Positions 42,713-51,238 of a stretch of DNA of 64,000 nucleotides are shown here, piece after piece (the stretch's first letter is position 1; each line of letters begins with the position of its first letter). A program made the translations under genes and the position numbers. This DNA is from Nocardia sp. CDC159. Lineage in GTDB: Bacteria; Actinomycetota; Actinomycetes; Mycobacteriales; Mycobacteriaceae. Under the pieces are notes generated by a model. The model was not told the DNA's origin. It saw only the letters and a program-made list of their open reading frames with translations, and searched no databases. Location of the stretch: the NCBI RefSeq assembly GCF_023740735.1, contig NZ_JAMRXH010000005.1:62001-126000 (forward strand), read 5' to 3'.

Positions 42713-42930
42713 GATGCTCCTGTCGTGGGCCAGACGCCGCCGGGCTCCACCGGAGGGTCGTCGACCGGATCGGGTTCGATGAATGTCGGCGCGGGCTCGG
42801 GCTCCAGAGCGCCGAGATACAGGCTGCCGCGCGGGACGGGACCGGCCGTGCCGACGGTCGATACGGTCAGCAATCCGTTCGACATGGTCAGCGCCAACTC
42901 GTATCCGTCGATCGTCACAAGCGTTGTCAT
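42709..42930 (-). CDS. Small tail-module protein with Pro-rich C-terminus
   Basis: 73 aa. MTTLVTIDGYELALTMSNGL starts the product; the C-terminal half is Pro/Asp/Glu-rich. It is coupled to the neighbouring genes by 4-nt overlaps at both ends (42709-42712 and 42927-42930), which supports it as a real gene. Unknown function. Confidence 0.7.
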   Translation of the reverse strand: MTTLVTIDGYELALTMSNGLLTVSTVGTAGPVPRGSLYLGALEPEPAPTFIEPDPVDDPPVEPGGVWPTTGAS

Positions 42931-44540
42931 AGATCCTCTGCTTTCCAATCTCCCCAGCCACCGCCGTTGGTCCAGCTCTGCCGCTCGGTGCCGAGACCGG
43001 TGAAGCGGTACGCCGGCCCCTTCGGGATGACGTTGTCGGTGTCGGGGTAGGTCACGACCGTCGCCCAGGCGCCGTTGGTTTTCATCTCGGCGGTGAACAT
43101 GTTGCCGACCGCCCGCAGGCGAAGCTCGGCATTGTCGGCAATCGCGACCTGCGCACCGGCGAGGCTCTTGAAATTCTCGGCGCCCGTCACACGGAAGATA
43201 TGGACGCTGCTGTGATTGACGCCCAATGCGACGCAGGAACTGTTGCGCACATCGGATCGCAGTACCAGCCAGGCGAACCGTTCCGTCGGATTGCGAACGC
43301 GCCCGGCGACCATCTGGTCGTCGTAGTTGAGATTGCGGCCGTAGATGTAGCGGCGTTGTCCATCGGTGAGGCCCGACACCACGAACACCCCGCCCTCGAC
43401 GGTGGCGTGCAACGACGACATCCGCACCAGCGATTCCGGCATACCCTCCTCGAAGTCTTCGAAGAAGCTCAGCCGCATCGGATTCCCGGTGATCAGCGCC
43501 TTGCCCAGCGACAGATACGGCGTGAAGATCGAGGTGAACTTCAGCCCGTTGCGGGGAATGACCGAGCCCGCCGTCAACGGCGACGAGCTGGCGAAACTCG
43601 ACTTGATCTGCGGCGGCCACACTTCCGGGGACCGCGGGATGTCGACCGCCGGGATGCCGAGCAGCTGCCGTGGATTTCCGCTGCCCCGCTGATGAATGCC
43701 GACGTAGGCGGTCTCACCGGTCGAGAAGACGATATCGTTCGGCAGTTGCACCGATCGCTCGAATCGCGAATTGGTGATGAGCGGGGTCTGGTTCTCCGAT
43801 ACCCATTCGATCTTGACGTCCCCGGTGTCCAGCATTCTGCCGACCACCACGTACAACTCGCACGGATTGGACACGTCGTCGGGGATATAGGTGACCACCC
43901 GGCGGCCGCCGTCGTACAGACAGCGAATGAACGCGCCCTCCATGGAATTGGCCTGCGGGGTGTACCTCGGTATGGTCAACCACCACAGCGTCGCCTGCCC
44001 ACTGGCCGCTGGAAAGGTCAGCGGTTCCCATCCGGGCTGGGATTGACCCGCGACACCCCACAGCGTGCTGTGCAGCAGAGTGCGCGGAAACGACGATTCC
44101 TCGGTCAGATTCATCGTCTCCCAATACGGCCGCAGGGGCAGTCCGTCGACGACCACCTGCACACGAGAGCTCGTCGATTTGATGACCGGGGTCTGACTGT
44201 CGGCCGTCTGCTGCGCCGTATCGGCGCTCTGCTGCGCGCCCCGAGCCTCTCGCATGGCCCGCTCGGCATCGGCACGCAGCCGCCGCGCCCAGCCGGACAG
44301 ATCGATCAATCCGCCGGTCAAGCCGGTGATGGCGTCGCAGAGGTTGGCCGCGAACATGTCGAAGCCCGCCTCCATCACCTTGGCCATATTGATCTGCACC
44401 GGGGTGTAGGACTTGAGCACGTCGGCCTGCAGCGCCGCCCTGGCCGAGGCCTCGGTAACCTTGGCCAGACTGCGGACGACCGGTCCGCCGGGCTTGCCGG
44501 AATAGACGCCATCGGGCAGTTTGCCGTCCGGTGCTGTCAT
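42927..44540 (-). CDS. Large minor tail protein
   Basis: 537 aa. N-terminal helical part (about 20-130) with a membrane-free amphipathic helix SLAKVTEASARAALQADV, then a long beta-rich part with VSENQTPLITNSRF and a C-terminal lectin-like half (FTGLGTERQSWTNGGG). This resembles the DUF7257-type minor tail proteins of actinophages that bind the host. A probable receptor-binding or tip component. Coupled to the small gene downstream by overlap. Confidence 0.8.
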   Translation of the reverse strand: MTAPDGKLPDGVYSGKPGGPVVRSLAKVTEASARAALQADVLKSYTPVQINMAKVMEAGFDMFAANLCDAITGLTGGLIDLSGWARRLRADAERAMREARGAQQSADTAQQTADSQTPVIKSTSSRVQVVVDGLPLRPYWETMNLTEESSFPRTLLHSTLWGVAGQSQPGWEPLTFPAASGQATLWWLTIPRYTPQANSMEGAFIRCLYDGGRRVVTYIPDDVSNPCELYVVVGRMLDTGDVKIEWVSENQTPLITNSRFERSVQLPNDIVFSTGETAYVGIHQRGSGNPRQLLGIPAVDIPRSPEVWPPQIKSSFASSSPLTAGSVIPRNGLKFTSIFTPYLSLGKALITGNPMRLSFFEDFEEGMPESLVRMSSLHATVEGGVFVVSGLTDGQRRYIYGRNLNYDDQMVAGRVRNPTERFAWLVLRSDVRNSSCVALGVNHSSVHIFRVTGAENFKSLAGAQVAIADNAELRLRAVGNMFTAEMKTNGAWATVVTYPDTDNVIPKGPAYRFTGLGTERQSWTNGGGWGDWKAEDL

Positions 44541-44959
44541 GCGTCACCCTCGTACGTACCTTCTTGCGCCACCACGGGTTCCAGTTCGCGTCGGTCCACC
44601 AGGTGGGCCAGTTCACCGGATGCCCGCAGCTGCTCGACCAGCAGGCGGCGCTCCTCGGCCGACATGTCCGCCACCGAGGGCACGGTCACCTCGGGCGGCA
44701 TCGGGGTGCCGATCGGAACCCACCGGCCCGCCTGGCCTATCCAGTGTTCGCCGCCGGGCGCGGCGGGCTGATATTCGAGGGTCTGCTCCTCGGGATGATG
44801 CCGGAAACCGATGTCCCACAGGTGTTTCGACCACTGGCCGAGCACCTGCGGCGGGACGAGCAGTGGACCGTTGCGCGGGCCGGGCAACCCGACCAGCGCC
44901 CAGACGAATGCCTCCGACGGATTGTCGGGATCGCATTCGTGTTGCAGGGGAAGCGCCAT
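44537..44959 (-). CDS. Phage_gene29-like tail protein
   Basis: 140 aa from ATG 44959. The core HECDPDNPSEAFVWALVGLP then VPPQVLGQWSKHLWDIG and a Trp-containing block (HWIGQAGRWVP) are typical of the actinophage family I recall as Phage_gene29 (PF10910). In those phages it sits between the Gp37-like and minor tail genes, as here. Function is unknown; an adaptor at the tail tip is likely. A 4-nt overlap couples it to the minor tail gene. Confidence 0.78.
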   Translation of the reverse strand: MALPLQHECDPDNPSEAFVWALVGLPGPRNGPLLVPPQVLGQWSKHLWDIGFRHHPEEQTLEYQPAAPGGEHWIGQAGRWVPIGTPMPPEVTVPSVADMSAEERRLLVEQLRASGELAHLVDRRELEPVVAQEGTYEGDA

Positions 44960-44996
44960 GAAATGACTCCGTTTTATCGAATTGCCTTGCGCTACT

Positions 44997-46655
44997 TCAC
45001 ATAACGCCGAGATCGTGCAGGTCGCCCATGATGCCCTGAATGTGCCGCAGCGCACGGGCGACCGGATCCTCGAGTGCCTTGTCGTCGCCGATGGTGATCT
45101 GCCAGGCGGGCGTGACGCCGCGTTTCCAGGACAGCTCGAGCGCGGTCACCTGGTCCACGAAGACCTGCCCGGGCGGCATGCCCGCCACGGTCGATCCGAC
45201 GCGATCGCCGAGGAAGTAATGGCCCTGGCCGTTTTCACCGATCAGATACGGTGCGCCGTCGGCCACGGTGAGCTTGTGGCTGGTGAAAGACCTTGTCGCC
45301 CACAAACCCGCGCGCAGGGTGACCAGCGCGCTCAACGTATACGCCTTGTCCGCGCCCTGCTGGAAATGCTCGAAGTAGTGCGACCATCCCATCTTCGGGG
45401 CGCGCAGCGGCGATTTGAACGACATCCACGCCAGGATCGTGTCCTTGTAGAGCGGATGCAGGAAGGCGTCGAGGAAGCCGCCGAGCGGCACACCGGTGAA
45501 ACCGAGCAGGGCATTGGCGGCCAGATCGCCCGCGAGGTTCACCGCGGCCGAGATGGCCTCGTTCACACCGTACGGGCTGCTCCCGCCGCAGTTGATTTGC
45601 ACTGCGGTGGCGGGGGAAATCGTGAACTCGGATGTCTGGATGCCGGTGTATTCGGATTCCCGGTACACCACCCACGGCATACTCGGCCGCGTGCCCAGCC
45701 AGTCGCGCTGCTGATATTCCTCGGGAGTGTTCGGGTTCGGCAGCGCCTTCTGCTCCTCCTCGAGGAAGTCGTTGACGAATCTGGCGAATGTGCGCTCCAG
45801 TCCGTCGAGCACCGAGCCACCGTGTGAGGTGCCCTCGTAGTATCCGGATTTGTCCACGATGTCGAAGACCAGGCAGCCGTGTCGCAGCTTCGCACCCGGC
45901 CACGGCGGCGGGTCGCCGTTCAGCCACCTGCGGCAGGTGACCATGAGCTGGGCGTCCTCCAGGATGGTCGCGGCCATCTCGTGCCAGGTCTTCCACCGCG
46001 AGGACAGCACCGTCCACACCGAGGTGTCGGACAGGAAGTCGTTGGGCGCCACCACCATCGACCAGGTTTCCTGATTCAGGTTGAACCATTGGCCGGGATC
46101 GAGCGGATCGTCGGGCAGCGCCCAGAGGCTGGCCTCCTTGCGCAAGATATTGAGGAACAGCGCGAGTTTCAGGCACCACGCCGAGGGACCGGCCAGCATG
46201 AACGTGCGGGGAAACTGAACGGCCGCGGGCAGCAGGGGATTGCTCCACACCTGGATGTACTTCAGTTCCTCGTAGTCGTGCATGAACTGCACGATCACGG
46301 TCTGCAGACCGGTCTCGGTCTTGCGCAACGTCGCCGTCTTCATGCGCCCGCTCCACCGCGTCCCGTCCTTGTCGACGGTGATGTGCACGTTCTGGGTGGT
46401 GCGGCCGCGCATATCCATGATCCATTTGGCCAGGTAATGATCGGCGGGCAGCTCGATCTGCCCGGTGCCCGATTCGTTGAGCAGCCATTTGAAATCGGCG
46501 GAGTACTCGGCACGGCAGATGCCGCGCAGATTCCAGTTGCCGTCCCACAATCGGATGAGCGGCGGCTGAATTCGCTGATTCTTGCGCCGCTGGCGCGTCG
46601 CGACCGCGGTGCGATAGATGGCCTCGATCTGCTGAGACTGCGCGGGGCTCGTCAC
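44997..46655 (-). CDS. Gp37-like phage tail protein (Tal-like)
   Basis: 552 aa from GTG 46655. Central domain with IRLWDGNWNLRGICRAEYSA near 45-65 and GQIELPADHY is typical of Siphovirus ReqiPepy6 Gp37-like proteins, which form the tail tip below the distal tail protein. The C-terminal part has YFEHFQQGADKAYTLSALVT. No peptidase motif noticed. The start overlaps the stop of the Dit-like gene (GTGA). Confidence 0.85.
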   Translation of the reverse strand: MTSPAQSQQIEAIYRTAVATRQRRKNQRIQPPLIRLWDGNWNLRGICRAEYSADFKWLLNESGTGQIELPADHYLAKWIMDMRGRTTQNVHITVDKDGTRWSGRMKTATLRKTETGLQTVIVQFMHDYEELKYIQVWSNPLLPAAVQFPRTFMLAGPSAWCLKLALFLNILRKEASLWALPDDPLDPGQWFNLNQETWSMVVAPNDFLSDTSVWTVLSSRWKTWHEMAATILEDAQLMVTCRRWLNGDPPPWPGAKLRHGCLVFDIVDKSGYYEGTSHGGSVLDGLERTFARFVNDFLEEEQKALPNPNTPEEYQQRDWLGTRPSMPWVVYRESEYTGIQTSEFTISPATAVQINCGGSSPYGVNEAISAAVNLAGDLAANALLGFTGVPLGGFLDAFLHPLYKDTILAWMSFKSPLRAPKMGWSHYFEHFQQGADKAYTLSALVTLRAGLWATRSFTSHKLTVADGAPYLIGENGQGHYFLGDRVGSTVAGMPPGQVFVDQVTALELSWKRGVTPAWQITIGDDKALEDPVARALRHIQGIMGDLHDLGVM

Positions 46656-47530
46656 TGCAGCCCCCACGGGCGGGACCAACTGCGCGGGCAGCGCACCTGA
46701 ATCGTCGCGCCGGGCGGCGCGCCCTCGACCGTCACCGGGAGCTCGGTCTCCGGCGTCCACGGCGGCACCGAATGCAGGAACATCTTGCCGCCCATGCGCG
46801 CCCACACCGAACTGCTGTCCGCCGCGACGATCATCTCCTCCATCGGATCGGTGTCAACGGTGATGTCCTGCCCGGCGGCCAACGGGGGCAGCGTGATGAC
46901 GCGCGCCTTGTTCTTGTCGTCGGCCCAGGAGAAGTCCGGCAGGGTCCACAGGCCCGGCGCGGTGGCCACCCATCGCAACCACAGCGGCTGATCCGTCGGA
47001 TTCGACACCGGCAGCCGCAGGGTTTCGGATTTGCCCTCGGGCCTGGTGTCGATCGTCGAGACCGCGGTCGCGGTCACATCGTCCTCCACCCACCACGGAA
47101 TACCGGCCGTGCACGTCATGGTGACCTGGCCCCAGCGCTTCAGATGCGGATCGCGCAGCGGTTTGAATTCCGGCTGCTGCGACATCCGCAGATGCAGTGT
47201 GCGGGCCCCGAATTCGGTCGTCACGATCAGTTTCGAATCGCGGTCGTACGCCCACGCCTTGCGCCAGGCGGAGTCCACGGTCTCCCAGCTGTCCGAGCCG
47301 GTTTCGTAAACATTGACCCCGAAGACGACATCCCGCTTCTGCCAGTTCGCCCCGCCGTAGGTGGCGCCGATCTGGAATGCGGTCGAGTTCCAGATCGTGG
47401 TCACCGGCGCGTCGTAGAGCCCGGTCGGCGTGGTGCCCAATTCGACACCCTCCCGCCCCTGCCCCGGCCCCGCCAGCACCCAGTGCGAGCCGTCGACGCC
47501 TTCCACTTCGATGGTCGCGGCTTGTGCCAT
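46652..47530 (-). CDS. Distal tail (Dit)-like protein
   Basis: 292 aa. Beta-rich, with VEGVDGSHWVLAGPGQGREG at the N-terminus and a C-terminal ITVDTDPMEEMIVAADSS, PPWTPETELPV. Its place between tape measure and Gp37-like protein is where siphophage Dit genes lie. It would form the hexameric collar at the tail end. Coupled to the Gp37-like gene; ATG 47530. Confidence 0.83.
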   Translation of the reverse strand: MAQAATIEVEGVDGSHWVLAGPGQGREGVELGTTPTGLYDAPVTTIWNSTAFQIGATYGGANWQKRDVVFGVNVYETGSDSWETVDSAWRKAWAYDRDSKLIVTTEFGARTLHLRMSQQPEFKPLRDPHLKRWGQVTMTCTAGIPWWVEDDVTATAVSTIDTRPEGKSETLRLPVSNPTDQPLWLRWVATAPGLWTLPDFSWADDKNKARVITLPPLAAGQDITVDTDPMEEMIVAADSSSVWARMGGKMFLHSVPPWTPETELPVTVEGAPPGATIQVRCPRSWSRPWGLQ

Positions 47531-47559
47531 GGTGAGTCACCTCAGTTCTAGGTTCGTAA

Positions 47560-50109
47560 TCAGATCCAGCGGCCGGAATAGGTCAGTGCGCGTCGCGCCC
47601 TGGCGGCCTTGGCCCGCGTGAATTCGGCGTCCACGTCGGGCGCGGACAGATGAATGGCCAGCGAGCGGTCGACGCGGTCGTTGCGCCGAATCCGCCCGGT
47701 GCCGATCGCCCGAGTCGGACGGCCTTGTGCGCCTTGCAGATTCGCCAGCGCCTTGGCATCCCTGCCAATGAGCTGCAATAGTGGCTTCGCCGCGGCGAAC
47801 CCACCGCTGGTTCCGGCGTCACCGGCGAATCCTCCGCCCGCCAGAAACACCTCCGGCGGGACGTCCGCGGGCGAGATCCAGCCGAGCTCGGTTCCAGTGT
47901 TCGGAGCGCTCGAAACGGCGCCTGCGTCTGGGTGACCGGACTCATCCAGCTGTGGGAGAGGCCCGACCGTGGCTTCCCGCAGGGCAACGCCCAGTGGTGT
48001 CCGCGCCGGAGCCGCGAGATCGGCCGCCCGCACGACCGCGGTTTCGGCCATGGATCCAGAGCGGCGTGCCGTACCGTTTCCTGTTGTCGTCGCTGCGTTT
48101 TCGGACCGATGTCCCCGACCTGCGTCCGACAAGTCCTGGGCATCGTCTGTACTACTCCAGGACAGACCGCCGCCCACAGACAGACGCGTAACCAGCCCGC
48201 CGTCAGCGAACACCGGCATTGCTCCGGAATTGATCGCCTCCAGCAGCGGCAGAGTCCGTGCGGTCGACGCCGCGTTGACCACGAACTCACCATTGGAAGC
48301 AAGCACCGGAACCAGACCTTCCTGCGACCCGCCACCCTCGCGCAGCAACCCCCCATCGGCCTTCCGCTCGGGATCGGTGAACTCCCGAATGCGCTTCGCC
48401 ACCTTGCTGCCCACAACCGGAACCTTGTCGACCAGATCAGCGATCCACCGCATGAACCCCTTGAAGGTGTCGACAATCCCCTCCCACACCCCGCGAACCG
48501 ACTCCCCGATGGCCCCGAAGAACTTTCCCATACTCTCGATACTCGACTTGAACATAGGCACCAGGGTTTCGTTCCAGGTATCCGAGAACCACTTCCCCAC
48601 CGGCACCAGAGCGTTCTGCCAAACCCACTGCAGCCCAGTCTTTATAGTGCCCCAGTTCTCGACGACAAGAACGATCGCGCCAATGGCAAGTGTGATCGCG
48701 GTGACGATCATCCCGAACGGGTTGGCTCGCATCACCACGTTCAGTACTCGCTGCACGATCGCCCAAGCCTGAATAGCGATCGCCGCGATGTTGAACACGC
48801 CCACGGCCTTCCCTACCTCGGAGAAGAACTTTCTCGACCCATCGGCGGTGGCCTTCGATGCATCAGCAGTTCCCACGTGCGCTCCAGCTCCACCCCGGGC
48901 TGCTTCCACGAACTTCCGCAGTGCTCCGGCAGCAGAGGTCGAGTCCTTGCCGTGGGCCTGTAGCGCACGGGACAGTTCGCCGTCGACCTGTACGACAGCC
49001 GCGTTCGCGACGGGGGTTCGACCGGTGACCGTCCCACCGAAAAGCGGAGACAGCGCCATTCCACCGATCAACGTAATGCTCGCCACCGCCTTACGACCAC
49101 GTCCTCTGGACCCTGGCCTGCCGCCCCTCGAATTTTCTGCTCCCGGAGCGGACGAGCCCCCCTTTTCGTCGTCTTCGCGAGATAAGTGCCCGATCGCTAC
49201 GCCAATATTTACAAGACGACCAGGCGCTTCCGAATCCTGCCCTCTCCTGCGAAGATATCGCTGCGCATCTTCAGCGTAGCCGACAAGCTCGTCGACATCT
49301 CTTTCGATGGGCCTTTTTCGGTCAGTGCTACGCAGGTTGGCAACTCGCCGATCGAATATCTCGGCCTCTTCAGGCGTCGGCTTGCGGTTACGCTCTCTCC
49401 TGATCGCCTCCACGGCACCTGGCTGATTTTGCATAGTGCCGTCCGCGCCACGAATGTTCTGATGTAGAACTTCACCTCGGGAATTTACCACATAGATACG
49501 ATCGGGCTTCGCATCAACCTCCAACCTATGGGCTTCACGAAGACTCTCTTCGTAGATTACATCATGCCCCTCTGGGGGAACCCAGCGTCCGTAGCCTTTC
49601 TGATCGACGCTTCTCTGATAGCGTTCTGCAATCCCGAGCAAGCTATTCGAGTCGTTATTGGCTACATAGGCGACGAAAGTCTCGTATCCCCGCTCGCCAA
49701 AGTCCTCCACATACCTTTCGGCCAGCGGCGCGCTCACGATCATGTCGTACTTCGGACCGCCAAGATCGCCCCGCAGGTTCGCCAGATACTCCTCGTGATG
49801 CCCGTCGGGCATCTCGCTGGAAACAGCCTGGTGGCCGTGAATTCCCCTTGCCTTCATTATGGCCGCGTAGCGCGGATGCACTTTGACGTTGTCGTCGGCA
49901 TCATAAGATGCCCAACCCGGCCCGAGGGTGCGGGAAAGAAAATCTTGAGTTGTGCTCTTTCCTGCACCCTGTTGGCCCGCAATGATGATCACCCTGGGTC
50001 GCCGGCCAGGCGCGCGAGTCGGGACTTCCGATGGAGTAAGGTCGAGGATGCGCCGATTTTTGTTTTGCTCGATAATGGAAGCTTCGCGATGAGCTTCAGT
50101 GTCGCTCAT
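47560..50109 (-). CDS. Zeta-toxin kinase fused to a tape-measure protein
   Basis: 849 aa. Residues about 37-230 are a zeta-toxin domain: P-loop IIAGQQGAGKST (42-53), YDADDNVKVHPRY, then RYQRSVDQKGYGRWVPPEGH; zeta enzymes phosphorylate UDP-N-acetylglucosamine. A disordered stretch follows, then from about 345 a tape-measure body with hydrophobic helices (NPFGMIVTAITLAIGAIVLV), an LVPVGKWFSDTWNETLVP block also found in the other tape measure, the ADGG/GEFVVNAA repeats and the C-terminal IHLSAPDVDAEFTRAKAARA segment. The toxin part has clearly lower GC than the body. Start ATG overlaps the stop of the antitoxin-like gene by 4 nt. Confidence 0.85.
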   Translation of the reverse strand: MSDTEAHREASIIEQNKNRRILDLTPSEVPTRAPGRRPRVIIIAGQQGAGKSTTQDFLSRTLGPGWASYDADDNVKVHPRYAAIMKARGIHGHQAVSSEMPDGHHEEYLANLRGDLGGPKYDMIVSAPLAERYVEDFGERGYETFVAYVANNDSNSLLGIAERYQRSVDQKGYGRWVPPEGHDVIYEESLREAHRLEVDAKPDRIYVVNSRGEVLHQNIRGADGTMQNQPGAVEAIRRERNRKPTPEEAEIFDRRVANLRSTDRKRPIERDVDELVGYAEDAQRYLRRRGQDSEAPGRLVNIGVAIGHLSREDDEKGGSSAPGAENSRGGRPGSRGRGRKAVASITLIGGMALSPLFGGTVTGRTPVANAAVVQVDGELSRALQAHGKDSTSAAGALRKFVEAARGGAGAHVGTADASKATADGSRKFFSEVGKAVGVFNIAAIAIQAWAIVQRVLNVVMRANPFGMIVTAITLAIGAIVLVVENWGTIKTGLQWVWQNALVPVGKWFSDTWNETLVPMFKSSIESMGKFFGAIGESVRGVWEGIVDTFKGFMRWIADLVDKVPVVGSKVAKRIREFTDPERKADGGLLREGGGSQEGLVPVLASNGEFVVNAASTARTLPLLEAINSGAMPVFADGGLVTRLSVGGGLSWSSTDDAQDLSDAGRGHRSENAATTTGNGTARRSGSMAETAVVRAADLAAPARTPLGVALREATVGPLPQLDESGHPDAGAVSSAPNTGTELGWISPADVPPEVFLAGGGFAGDAGTSGGFAAAKPLLQLIGRDAKALANLQGAQGRPTRAIGTGRIRRNDRVDRSLAIHLSAPDVDAEFTRAKAARARRALTYSGRWI

Positions 50110-50420
50110 GCACTACCCCAGTTGTCCTTCTCGCGCAGCCTGTCAATAATCTCGGGATATTCCTGCACAATTCGCTTAGCTTCATCGATGTCCATCCATC
50201 GCCTCGACTTCAATAATTCCGACTGCCGATCCCGGTTCGCTTCGAGTCGTGCTTTCTCGGCCGGATCGGTCTCATCGGACGCAATTGACGAATACAAAGC
50301 GATCGCCATTTCAATGAACCCCTTGGCATCCTCGACGAGGTGAATGACTTCATAGGACGGAATGGGGATACCTTGCCGGAAAACTCGATCCACCTCGTCG
50401 TTCGCGTACTCTTCGTTCAC
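50106..50420 (-). CDS. Candidate antitoxin/immunity protein for the zeta domain
   Basis: 104 aa from GTG 50420 (GAGGAGG upstream), all-helical, acidic, no signal peptide (ETDPAEKARLEANRDRQSEL, IDEAKRIVQEYPEIIDRLRE). Its stop overlaps the start of the zeta-tape-measure gene by 4 nt. Epsilon antitoxins are also small, helical and encoded just upstream of zeta toxins. Family identity was not recognised, so immunity is inferred from position, size and translational coupling. Confidence 0.7.
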   Translation of the reverse strand: MNEEYANDEVDRVFRQGIPIPSYEVIHLVEDAKGFIEMAIALYSSIASDETDPAEKARLEANRDRQSELLKSRRWMDIDEAKRIVQEYPEIIDRLREKDNWGSA

Positions 50421-50517
50421 AGCAATACCTCCTCGGACTCGACCGCTACGGATTTTTGAATTCTACCCGGATCACAGACTCCGAGACGTGTTCATTACTC
50501 GCCGAAACGCCTCGGCA

Positions 50518-50625
50518 GTTGAGACCAGCGACCCACATATGTCGAAGCCGCCGAGCCTCCCATGCCTGAGCTTTCTGGAAGGCCGTATCCACGTCAAGAG
50601 TGGACATGTGAATAGTCTTGAAAGA
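50518..50625 (-). pseudogene. Frameshifted remnant of a tape-measure C-terminus
   Basis: The minus strand encodes a copy of the tape-measure end: IHMSTLDVDTAFQKAQAWEA corresponds to IHMSTPDLDTAFQKAKTWEA of the gene at 51239. After that the match continues one frame over (TYVGRW), so a small indel broke it. Only about 100 bases remain and nothing resembling the N-terminal part is left between the flanking immunity-like genes. Interpreted as a scar of a lost middle tape-measure cassette. Confidence 0.8.
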
Positions 50626-50651
50626 GCGACGAGGCTTTGCCGCAGGACGAA

Positions 50652-51146
50652 TCAGTAGTCGTCGTCCGCAGCGCTGCCCAGCCAATTCTGGTACTCAGGA
50701 TTGATCAGTTTTAGACGTACCGCATACCGCGTAGCACTCAACGTGACCACAACGCGGTCGAAATCCCAGCGGAACATGCTGTCCAGATCGGCCCCGTCGA
50801 GCTCAGACTCGCCCAACTCCACTTCAACACGGGTCGCCAGATCGGACAGAACAGCAAGAACCTCGATTGGCGCGGCATCACCCGTGGGGGCAACGTCCGA
50901 TACGTATATCGAGAAGTCTTCAACAGCCTCGTCTGCCGCACTGAAATAGTTACCGCCGAAGTGAACGTTGACAACCGGCCGATCGACCGACAGGTTCGTC
51001 GTCAAGGTGGCACCGAGCTCTCGGACCTCGGCCACATGCCAACCGAGCTCGCTGGCGAACCGTTCGACATCGTCTCGCGTCCACGTCCAGTCGAATCCGG
51101 CTGCGGTCCTTGCGATCTGCGCGGCGCCTTCGAGGTCGGCTTGCAT
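50652..51146 (-). CDS. DUF6301-like candidate immunity protein
   Basis: 164 aa from ATG 51146. Opening LEGAAQIARTAAGFDWTWTR, a VNVHFGGNYFSAADEAVEDF block and a C-terminal VVVTLSATRYAVRLKLINP are like the actinobacterial DUF6301 type (from memory), which is often near polymorphic toxins. Cytosolic, acidic. It lies just upstream of the tape-measure scar, as the other two immunity-like genes lie upstream of their tape measures, so it may be the surviving immunity gene of the lost cassette. Confidence 0.72.
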   Translation of the reverse strand: MQADLEGAAQIARTAAGFDWTWTRDDVERFASELGWHVAEVRELGATLTTNLSVDRPVVNVHFGGNYFSAADEAVEDFSIYVSDVAPTGDAAPIEVLAVLSDLATRVEVELGESELDGADLDSMFRWDFDRVVVTLSATRYAVRLKLINPEYQNWLGSAADDDY

Positions 51147-51238
51147 GGGTGGATCCTACTTCCTGGGATACGGCGGATGGATCTTGGTGGACCGGCGCGC
51201 CTCGCCGGGTCGGGCGAGACGTCGGCAACTGCCTCCGG

